Part shown: positions 1-5,189 of the stretch, piece after piece
How positions within the stretch are numbered: position 1 is the first letter of the stretch
Layout: each line of letters opens with the position of its first letter
Assembly: GCA_003557445.1 (NCBI GenBank)
Contig: PWOK01000256.1
Span: 1 to 5,189 of the forward strand
Length of the DNA: 5,189 nt
Reading direction: 5' to 3'
DNA from: Halanaerobiaceae bacterium
Lineage (GTDB): Bacteria; Bacillota_F; Halanaerobiia; Halanaerobiales; CSSED10-376
Position numbers and translations under genes: made by a program
Notes under the pieces: generated by a model
Told to the model about the DNA's origin: nothing
Seen by the model: only the letters and a program-made list of their open reading frames with translations
The model's database searches: none

Positions 1-2102
1 AATTCTTCAGTTCTTTTCTGGCCTATTTTGAGATTATAATCAATTAAATTAAAAACCGGTAATTCGTTAAACATGGTAATTAAATTATTATTAACTTTAT
101 TTTTAAATAATAATTTAAGTTCTCTATAGACTCTGGAATACGAAAGTTCTCTAAATTCTCCTGAAGACAACGCCTCCCGGGCCAGTTCTTTTGTTTCCTG
201 TTCAAAATCAAAATTCAGGGTTAAAGCCAGTCTTATACCCCTGATAATTCTTGTGGGATCATCTAAAAAGCTAAAACGGTGCAAAACTCTTAACTTCCGG
301 TTTTTCAAATCTATTCTTCCCTGAAAAAAATCCAGCAAATTACCCCAGGAATCAGGTAAAAGATCAAGGGCCAGAGCATTTACTGTATAATCCCTTCTGA
401 ATAAATCTTCAAGAATATCTGATTTTTCAATTTCAGGAAGGGCTCCGGGTGAAGGATAATATTCCCGCCGGGTATTGGCCAGATCAAGGTTAAATTCCTG
501 TAGTTTAATATTAGCTGTTTCAAAATGACTGTTATAGGACCATTTACCATTTAATTCATCTGCTATCTCAGCAGATAGTTTTTCCAGATCACCCTCAACT
601 ACAAAATCCAGATCCCTGTTTTCTCTTTTTAGAAGTAGATCTCTAACCTTACCTCCAATTAAATAAATTTGATTACCTTCTGAAAGTGCTAACTCTCCAA
701 TTTTTTTTAAGATTTTTATTGTTTTATCTTCCAGAAAATCAATTTTTGCAGATATATTTATAATTTCAGGTTTGATTTCAACCATACTATTTCCATAACG
801 ATTCTGATATTTATAAGGTGCTTCAGTTTCATAATAAGAACCTATAATATCACTTCTGGTTACAATACCTTTGAGTTTATTATCAATAACCACCGGTAAA
901 CGACCAATATTATATTTGACCATCAATTCCCTGGCTTTAGAAACCGGTGTTTCAGGATCTATTTTAATAACATTCCTGGACATATAAGCTTTTATGGGTG
1001 CATGCATTAAATTATGACCTTTAACTTTATCCAGATCCCTTCTGGAAAATATACCGGCAACTTCACCATTTTTACAAACAACAAGTCCATTATGACCTGC
1101 TCTGTTAATTATTTCCTCAGCCCGGGATATTTTAGTATCAGGTTCTACAGAACATACAGCAGCAGTCATTATATCTTTAGCCCTTTTTACCGGTTGTATC
1201 TTTCTTTTAAATATCTTTTTAACTTTATTTAATGTTTGTTTTAAAGATAAATCCAGTTGGGCTGAAGCAGCACCACTATGTCCTCCTCCTCCCAGTTCAG
1301 TACATATTTTACCGGCATCAACAGCTTCATCACTGCTTCTACCAATCACTACCGCTTTACCCTCCATTTCTACAATAATAAAAACTACAGGCAAGTTATG
1401 AACAGCTTTTATTTTTTCTATCACATTATTTAAACCTGCAACATATTGATCATGTTGCAAATTAAAAACAGTTATTTCAATTCCATCAATCTGTATATCT
1501 TCTCGATTATTAAGTAACAAATCATATACTTCTTTTTGCCGGGAATTTAATTTATCTCTTAAAAATTCATTAATTATTTTCATATTTGCCTTTGATTTTA
1601 ATAAATGAGCAAGGGCTGTTAAATCTTCAGGGGTGGTATTTAAATTAGTAAATTTTCCTGTATCAGCATATATTCCCAGGGCACAAATTGTTGCCTCTAT
1701 GGGATTAAGATGAATGTTTTCCCTGATAATTCTGTTAACCAGTATGGTTGTGGCTGAACCCACCTCCTGGCTTAAATCAAGATCAAACAGTGAATTTTTT
1801 TCATGTAAATGATGGTCATAAACTATTACTTCTGTTTTTTCCCAGTTTAGTTTATCGGTTAAAGGCCCCAGACGGTCTATTTGAGAGGTATCAACCATAA
1901 TAACTTTTGTAATTTCGTCTATATTAATATCACTTATATTTAAAACTTTAAATTCATCTCTGTAAAGAGCCATAAAATTTCTAACAAGCCTGTGTTTTCT
2001 GCCAGTAAAAACAGGTACTGCTTTTTGATGTATTTTTTGAGCCGCTATCATTGCAGCCAGTCCATCCAGATCTGTTATCTCGTGTGAAACTATTATTTCC
2101 AT
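1..2102 (-). CDS. DHH-CBS-CBS-nucleotidyltransferase (CCA-adding/poly(A) polymerase family), 3' end outside window
   Basis: Seven hundred residues are visible with no stop, so the C-terminus lies beyond position 1. Residues 1-150 form a DHH phosphoesterase: H7, D11 and D13 (motif I), D71, the D96-H97-H98 triad and D147, a complete metal-binding set. A DHHA1 domain follows, with GRSS at 254-257 and GGGGHSGAAS at 271-280. Two CBS domains span about 308-362 and 370-424. The nucleotidyltransferase head starts near 465: GGKVRD at 483-488, catalytic carboxylates D497 and D499 in RDLDF, TRREYY at 544-549, DLFRRDYTVNA at 566-576 and DDPTR at 614-618. By family knowledge the last part adds CCA or A to tRNA 3' ends, or poly(A) to RNA; DHH relatives such as NrnA degrade short RNA or pAp. 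Full-length relatives run to about 820-890 residues, so the tRNA-binding body is partly missing here. The start is fixed by a GGGGG-type Shine-Dalgarno. CCA-adding and A-adding activity cannot be told apart. Confidence 0.93.
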   Translation of the reverse strand, partial: MEIIVSHEITDLDGLAAMIAAQKIHQKAVPVFTGRKHRLVRNFMALYRDEFKVLNISDINIDEITKVIMVDTSQIDRLGPLTDKLNWEKTEVIVYDHHLHEKNSLFDLDLSQEVGSATTILVNRIIRENIHLNPIEATICALGIYADTGKFTNLNTTPEDLTALAHLLKSKANMKIINEFLRDKLNSRQKEVYDLLLNNREDIQIDGIEITVFNLQHDQYVAGLNNVIEKIKAVHNLPVVFIIVEMEGKAVVIGRSSDEAVDAGKICTELGGGGHSGAASAQLDLSLKQTLNKVKKIFKRKIQPVKRAKDIMTAAVCSVEPDTKISRAEEIINRAGHNGLVVCKNGEVAGIFSRRDLDKVKGHNLMHAPIKAYMSRNVIKIDPETPVSKARELMVKYNIGRLPVVIDNKLKGIVTRSDIIGSYYETEAPYKYQNRYGNSMVEIKPEIINISAKIDFLEDKTIKILKKIGELALSEGNQIYLIGGKVRDLLLKRENRDLDFVVEGDLEKLSAEIADELNGKWSYNSHFETANIKLQEFNLDLANTRREYYPSPGALPEIEKSDILEDLFRRDYTVNALALDLLPDSWGNLLDFFQGRIDLKNRKLRVLHRFSFLDDPTRIIRGIRLALTLNFDFEQETKELAREALSSGEFRELSYSRVYRELKLLFKNKVNNNLITMFNELPVFNLIDYNLKIGQKRTEE

Positions 2103-2110
2103 TAAAAATT

Positions 2111-2118
2111 ACCCCCTA
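2111..2118 (-). promoter_or_regulatory. Shine-Dalgarno of the DHH-CBS-nucleotidyltransferase gene, overlapping the preceding stop
   Basis: The minus-strand sequence TAGGGGGT contains the TAG stop of the upstream hydrolase gene. Its AGGGGG core ends 9 bases before the ATG at 2102. Overlap of stop codon and ribosome binding site, with only 13 bases between the genes, suggests translational coupling and supports this start. Confidence 0.75.
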
Positions 2119-2814
2119 ATTACTATGACATTTTTTAACAAATTCCTGAAATAGATTTAATTGAACTGGATATTTTGCATACATTCTCTCCGGATGCCAC
2201 TGAACTCCCACACAAAAAGGATGATTCTTTTTTATTACTGCTTCAATGATATTATCAGAAGCTCTGGCCTGCACCACCAATCCCTTTCCTGTTTTATCAA
2301 TGGCCTGATGATGAAAACTATTTACTTTAAGTTTTGTTTTACCCTCATATATCTTCTGTAAGTAACTATTTTCTGTCAGTAATATATCATGAATGGGGAA
2401 ATAATATGGTGCCTGTTGATCATGTTTAATACCCTCTTCTAAATGTTGAATAATGGTACCTCCACAGGCAATATTAAGAACCTGAATTCCGCGGCAAAGG
2501 GCAAGTAATGGGATATTATTTTCAAGACACCAGTTAACCAGTTCAATTTCAAATTTATCCCTTACCGGATCCACTCTTCTTAAATGTTTATGAGGTTCCT
2601 GTTTAAAAATACGGGGATCCAGATCACAACCACCAGTAAACAGGACACCATCAATATTATTTTTAAGATCATTAATATTTTTTTTGTTTAATAAAGGGGG
2701 GAATAATAAAGGAGTACCTCCCGCTTTAATAACAGCTTTTATATAATTATCATGAATTTTTAATTGTTTTTTTTGACAATTTTCATAACCTAAAGTTATA
2801 CCAATAACAGGCAT
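2116..2814 (-). CDS. gamma-glutamyl-gamma-aminobutyrate hydrolase family protein (peptidase C26, class I glutamine amidotransferase fold)
   Basis: This 232-residue cytosolic protein carries the hallmarks of the PuuD-like branch of class I glutamine amidotransferases. These are FTGGCDLDP at 59-67, the nucleophile elbow LALCRGIQVLN at 104-114 with catalytic C107, FHHQAID at 167-173, and GVQWHPE at 203-209 supplying H207 and E209 of the triad. The segment DPVRDKFEIELV near 82-93 is also typical of the family. Characterised members hydrolyse gamma-glutamyl amide bonds, for example gamma-glutamyl-GABA in putrescine breakdown. No putrescine-pathway gene is adjacent, so the substrate is open. There is no signal peptide or membrane segment. 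Length is close to, slightly below, the roughly 250 residues of E. coli PuuD and nothing is missing. The start is supported by AGGAGG 8 bases upstream. A promoter candidate lies in the gap before it, and the DHH-CBS-nucleotidyltransferase gene follows 13 bases later. Confidence 0.92.
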   Translation of the reverse strand: MPVIGITLGYENCQKKQLKIHDNYIKAVIKAGGTPLLFPPLLNKKNINDLKNNIDGVLFTGGCDLDPRIFKQEPHKHLRRVDPVRDKFEIELVNWCLENNIPLLALCRGIQVLNIACGGTIIQHLEEGIKHDQQAPYYFPIHDILLTENSYLQKIYEGKTKLKVNSFHHQAIDKTGKGLVVQARASDNIIEAVIKKNHPFCVGVQWHPERMYAKYPVQLNLFQEFVKKCHSN

Positions 2815-2822
2815 ATTTAATT

Positions 2823-2828
2823 CCTCCT
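2823..2828 (-). promoter_or_regulatory. Shine-Dalgarno AGGAGG of the peptidase C26 gene
   Basis: A perfect AGGAGG sits 8 bases upstream of the ATG at 2814 and fixes the start. It lies only a few bases downstream of the transcription start predicted from the promoter at 2839-2867. In a longer read-through transcript it could pair with the segment at 2865-2873. Confidence 0.85.
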
Positions 2829-2838
2829 GACTACTTAC

Positions 2839-2867
2839 ATTTTAGACTATTTAACTTCTACTTGCAA
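2839..2867 (-). promoter_or_regulatory. candidate sigma-70/sigma-A promoter for the peptidase C26 and nucleotidyltransferase genes
   Basis: On the minus strand, TTGCAA (2867-2862, 4 of 6 to TTGACA) is followed after exactly 17 bases by TAAAAT (2844-2839, 5 of 6 to TATAAT). Both lie in the only real intergenic gap of the window. A start near 2832 would give a leader of about 18 bases that still contains the AGGAGG site. The match is good, but AT-rich DNA yields such matches by chance. The -35 box lies inside an 8-base perfect palindrome, CTTGCAAG, at 2861-2868. Confidence 0.45.
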
Positions 2868-2885
2868 GAGGAAATAATCAGGTAT

Positions 2886-3845
2886 TTAAACAGATAATTT
2901 TTCCCATCTATTACATTTAGCACCATGCTGATCAATTATCTTCTCATTCTGATATATATTTATAATTTCACAGTTATTGGAACAATTATCACAATTAAAA
3001 CTGCGAGTTTTAAAATCATCATCGATCAATTGAAAACCTTTAAACCTGGATTTTTTTATTTTTTTGTTCTCTTTTTTTTCTCTGGCCAGGATAGCAGCTC
3101 CAATAGCTCCCATTACATCATAATATTCTGGAACTATTATTTCAGATTGAAGTGCTTCAGAAAATGCTTCTTTGATACCTTTATTGGCTGCCACTCCACC
3201 CTGAAATATTATAGGAGATTCAATTTTTTTGCCTTTACCCACATTATTAAGATAATTTCTCACAAGAGCTTCACATAAACCTTTTATTATTTCTGGATAA
3301 TCATGACCCAGCTGCTGTTTGTGAATCATATCAGATTCAGCAAAGACAGAACAACGTCCTGCTATTCTTACTGATGAATCAGCCTTTAAGGCAAAATCCC
3401 CAAAATCTTTAATATCTATTCCCAGTCTGGCTGCCTGCTGTTCAAGAAAAGAACCTGTTCCGGCTGCACAGACAGTATTCATGGCAAAATCAACTGCAAT
3501 ACCATCCCTGATAATTATTATTTTGGAATCCTGGCCACCAATCTCCAGTACTGTTTTTACTTCAGGTACTATACTGGATGCTGCTACTGCATGAGAAGTT
3601 ATTTCGTTTTTTATAGTATCTGCTCCAATCATAACCCCTGCCAGATTTCTTCCACTACCGGTTGTACCGGCAGCTGCAATATCGCCATTCTTAATTTTTT
3701 TACCAATATATTTTAATCCTTCTTTTATTTTTTTTATTGGTTTTCCTTCGGTACGGAAATATAATTTTTCTTCTATTTTTAGTTTATTATTTAGCAATAC
3801 TATATTTATACTTACAGAACCAACATCAATACCAAGAAAATACAT
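2886..3845 (-). CDS. BadF/BcrA/HgdC-family ATPase, activator of 2-hydroxyacyl-CoA dehydratase-type enzymes
   Basis: This 319-residue protein is an ASKHA-fold (actin/HSP70-like) ATPase. Visible motifs are phosphate-1 GIDVGSVSINIVLL (5-18), GTTGSGR (60-66), phosphate-2 VLEIGGQDSKII (99-110), NTVCAAGTG with C126, AGRCSVFAESD with C165, and the adenosine motif FQGGVAANKGI (214-224). In the characterised activator HgdC, the two cysteines equivalent to C126 and C165 hold one [4Fe-4S] cluster across a homodimer, and ATP hydrolysis drives an electron onto the dehydratase. HgdC-type proteins are about 260 residues. Here a Lys-rich linker (about 255-268) leads to an extra C-terminal module with C285, C288, C292 and C311. 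That tail resembles the cysteine motif I recall from long activator/DUF2229 fusion proteins. The start has AGGAGG 7 bases upstream, and the gene overlaps the previous stop as TAATG, implying coupled translation with the dehydratase-like protein before it. Confidence 0.93.
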   Translation of the reverse strand: MYFLGIDVGSVSINIVLLNNKLKIEEKLYFRTEGKPIKKIKEGLKYIGKKIKNGDIAAAGTTGSGRNLAGVMIGADTIKNEITSHAVAASSIVPEVKTVLEIGGQDSKIIIIRDGIAVDFAMNTVCAAGTGSFLEQQAARLGIDIKDFGDFALKADSSVRIAGRCSVFAESDMIHKQQLGHDYPEIIKGLCEALVRNYLNNVGKGKKIESPIIFQGGVAANKGIKEAFSEALQSEIIVPEYYDVMGAIGAAILAREKKENKKIKKSRFKGFQLIDDDFKTRSFNCDNCSNNCEIINIYQNEKIIDQHGAKCNRWEKLSV

Positions 3846-4942
3846 TATTTAACCTCCTGTATTTCTTTATCCTTATTTTTTTCAGTTTTTTTTCTTAACA
3901 ATAAATCTACAAAAGCTTCCAGTCTGGTTTTTAAACCAGCTTCACCTGTATGTTCATCAAAGACAAGAGATAATATCTTAATATCTTCTTTTTTTTCAAC
4001 CTCAGGCAAAATACTCTGAGCCACTATCTCCGGCATACAGGTAAAAGGTGATATATGAACGATTCCATCCACTCCCATTTCGGCATATTTTACTGCATTA
4101 CCTACACTATCCTGACCATGTCCACCCACAAAACTATTTATATAGGGTTTTCCTGCATTTTTGATTTGCTTTCTCTCTTTACTCAAATTTAAAAAATCCA
4201 GTAACCAGTGACTGATAGAAACTTCTTTAATAACTGTTGCTCCCAGCTGTCCCAGTTTTCTGGCAGTATTAAGATTTGTGAAACTCTCTAAAACAACATA
4301 AATTTCACCAACAATCCCTATCTTTATTTCTTGACCCCTTTTATATTCTCCCTGACATTCTTTTAGTGCAGTTTGATAATTCTCCTGGATTTGATAACAT
4401 TTATCTATTGACATTGTTCGGTCAAGGGCAGATAAGAATTTTTCATAAATTTGATTTGCCTGTCCTTCTTCTTTTTCCCTGGCTCTAGTCTTTAAAACAA
4501 GTTTTGTTATCTCATCCATAACTTTTATTTTAGCCCAGGTCAATCTGCCAGCTTTTATAATTCTGGTTATGGGAAAACCGTTAAATAATTTTTTTAATCT
4601 TTTAAATGTCAATTTTAAATCATGTTCAAGGATTATCATTTCAAAATCATAACCCAGTTCCTTTAGTATTTCTTTTTGAACTTCACCATAATAACCAAAG
4701 CGGCAGGGACCCATACCTCCACCCATTACTATATATTCTGCTCCCATTTCCAGGGCTTCAATGAAATTTCCCAGATTTATTTTCAAAGGTAAACAGGCCA
4801 GTTCTGGACTATGTTTAACCCCCAAATCAAGTGTTTTTTGTGAATTTTCCGGGGGAACTATTACTTCCAGTCCCATTTCCTGAAAAAATGCCCTGGCAGG
4901 TATTTTCATATTTCCCATATGAGGAAAAGTTACTTTATTCAT
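3845..4942 (-). CDS. 2-hydroxyacyl-CoA dehydratase-related protein (DUF2229 / 'CoA protein activase' type)
   Basis: This 365-residue protein has no signal peptide or membrane segment. Its N-terminus (FPHMGN at 6-11) and the stretch SPELACLPLKINLGNF (45-60) followed by GGGMGPCRFGYYGEVQ (74-89) are typical of the superfamily that includes the HgdB subunit and the DUF2229 proteins. A second half begins at KIGIVGEIYV (207-216). It contains GGHGQDSVGN (273-282), HISPFTCMPE (296-305) and the C-terminal signature DEHTGEAGLKTRLEAFVDLL (329-348). Cysteines C50, C80 and C302 are candidate Fe-S ligands by analogy with the three cluster-binding cysteines of HgdB-type subunits. I infer that it accepts electrons from the ATPase encoded immediately downstream. 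The substrate is unknown, and classical CoA-ester dehydration is not demonstrated. It overlaps the upstream gene by 8 bases, and its C-terminus is clearly paralogous to that gene's product. The start has AAGGCGG 7 bases upstream. Confidence 0.82.
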   Translation of the reverse strand: MNKVTFPHMGNMKIPARAFFQEMGLEVIVPPENSQKTLDLGVKHSPELACLPLKINLGNFIEALEMGAEYIVMGGGMGPCRFGYYGEVQKEILKELGYDFEMIILEHDLKLTFKRLKKLFNGFPITRIIKAGRLTWAKIKVMDEITKLVLKTRAREKEEGQANQIYEKFLSALDRTMSIDKCYQIQENYQTALKECQGEYKRGQEIKIGIVGEIYVVLESFTNLNTARKLGQLGATVIKEVSISHWLLDFLNLSKERKQIKNAGKPYINSFVGGHGQDSVGNAVKYAEMGVDGIVHISPFTCMPEIVAQSILPEVEKKEDIKILSLVFDEHTGEAGLKTRLEAFVDLLLRKKTEKNKDKEIQEVK

Positions 4943-5189
4943 TTTTTTTCCGCCTTTCCAGTAAATCTACAAATGCTTCCAACCTGGTAAGCAAACCTGC
5001 CTGACCACTGTGTTCATCAAGATTTATATTTAAAAGAGAAATATTATTTCTTTTTTTCGTTTTAATTTCTATTAATTCCTGTGTCAGAGCATCAGGACCA
5101 CAACCAAAGGAACTAACATGAATAATTCCATCAATTTTCTGTCCCTTATCCCTTAAATTATTTAAGAAATAATAGGCTCCTCCCATAAT
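4935..5189 (-). CDS. C-terminal end of a second 2-hydroxyacyl-CoA dehydratase-related (DUF2229-like) protein, 5' end outside window
   Basis: Only the last 84 residues are present; the frame stays open to the window edge. The methionine codon at 5186 is therefore probably internal, since it has no ribosome binding site in view and lies in the middle of the conserved C-terminal half. The visible part contains DGIIHVSSFGCGPD, whose cysteine corresponds to C302 of the next protein, and the family signature DEHSGQAGLLTRLEAFVDLL. Both motifs align without strain to the C-terminus of the downstream protein, sharing TRLEAFVDLL exactly, so the two are paralogues in tandem. The stop codon overlaps the next start (ATGAATAA, 8 bases), which indicates one operon. 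Its role is inferred from the neighbours: a partner Fe-S protein of the ATPase activator. The complete protein would probably be about 300-400 residues, judged from the paralogue. Confidence 0.8.
   Translation of the reverse strand: MMGGAYYFLNNLRDKGQKIDGIIHVSSFGCGPDALTQELIEIKTKKRNNISLLNINLDEHSGQAGLLTRLEAFVDLLERRKKNE
4950..4956 (-). promoter_or_regulatory. Shine-Dalgarno AAGGCGG of the DUF2229-like gene, inside the upstream gene
   Basis: AAGGCGG matches AAGGAGG at 6 of 7 bases and ends 7 bases before the ATG at 4942. It is embedded in the last codons of the upstream paralogue (the RRK stretch), so ribosomes finishing that gene arrive directly at this start. It supports the chosen start of the downstream protein. 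Confidence 0.6.

Larger units (their letters stand above)
2815..2885. other. 71-base intergenic gap between the two gene groups
   Basis: This gap separates the ATPase activator gene from the peptidase C26 gene. I see no GC-rich hairpin followed by a T-run on the minus strand, so there is no evident intrinsic terminator and read-through from the upstream genes is possible. The gap holds the promoter candidate and ribosome binding site listed separately. Confidence 0.7.

Noticed and set aside
1014..1232. 72-codon open frame on the plus strand
   Set aside because: It lies antisense to the CBS region of the large nucleotidyltransferase gene, has low-complexity Phe/Tyr/Ser-rich content, and shows no recognisable motif.
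1283..1294. Four consecutive GGA codons (TCC repeat on the plus strand)
   Set aside because: They encode the conserved glycines of the DHHA1 GGGGH motif, so protein constraint explains the repeat.
2161..2361. 66-codon open frame on the plus strand
   Set aside because: It is antisense to the conserved C-terminal part of the peptidase C26 gene, with no family resemblance.
3048..3082. Long T-rich tracts on the plus strand
   Set aside because: They are the complement of AAA/GAA codons encoding the Lys-rich linker of the activator, not a terminator or phase-variable repeat that I can support.
2925..3278. 117-codon open frame on the plus strand
   Set aside because: It is antisense to the ATPase activator. 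Its Phe/Ile-rich, membrane-like look arises from reading the complement of Lys/Glu/Asn-rich codons.
3924..3939. Inverted repeat with 7-base arms and a 2-base loop
   Set aside because: It sits inside conserved coding sequence (the AGLKTRLEAF region), has too short a loop, and has no following T-run on the minus strand, so it is not a terminator or operator.
5184..5186. ATG as the start of an 83-residue protein
   Set aside because: The frame continues to the window edge and the conserved motifs match the C-terminal half of the downstream paralogue, so this is an internal methionine of a truncated gene.

Overview
This is an AT-rich window (roughly one third G+C by eye) in which every gene lies on the minus strand and the genes are packed with almost no spacing. 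Strong Shine-Dalgarno sites, an oxygen-sensitive type of enzyme system and Lys/Glu/Ile-rich proteins suggest a low-GC anaerobic member of the Firmicutes group. Halanaerobiales or a similar clostridial lineage is my best guess, but this is inference and no rRNA or marker gene fixes it.

Read in the direction of transcription (high to low coordinates), the window opens with the 3' end of a gene for a 2-hydroxyacyl-CoA dehydratase-related protein (4935-5189). Two tightly coupled genes follow: a second protein of the same superfamily (3845-4942, overlapping its upstream neighbour by 8 bases) and an ASKHA-fold ATPase of the BadF/BcrA/HgdC activator family (2886-3845, overlapping by 1 base in a TAATG junction). 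Together they look like an ATP-driven low-potential electron-transfer module: the activator couples ATP hydrolysis to delivering an electron to an Fe-S partner protein. The substrate is not evident from the sequence.

A 71-base gap (2815-2885) carries a plausible sigma-70-type promoter and shows no terminator. Next come a class I glutamine-amidotransferase-fold hydrolase of the gamma-glutamyl-GABA hydrolase (peptidase C26) family (2116-2814) and, 13 bases further on, a large RNA-processing enzyme (1-2102) that runs off the window. That last protein joins a DHH/DHHA1 phosphoesterase, two CBS domains and a CCA-adding/poly(A) polymerase-type nucleotidyltransferase. Its first 700 residues are visible.

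There are no RNA genes, mobile elements, CRISPR arrays or gene-free stretches over 300 bases. The most interesting part is the activator plus two paralogous dehydratase-like proteins, whose natural reaction cannot be assigned from sequence alone.
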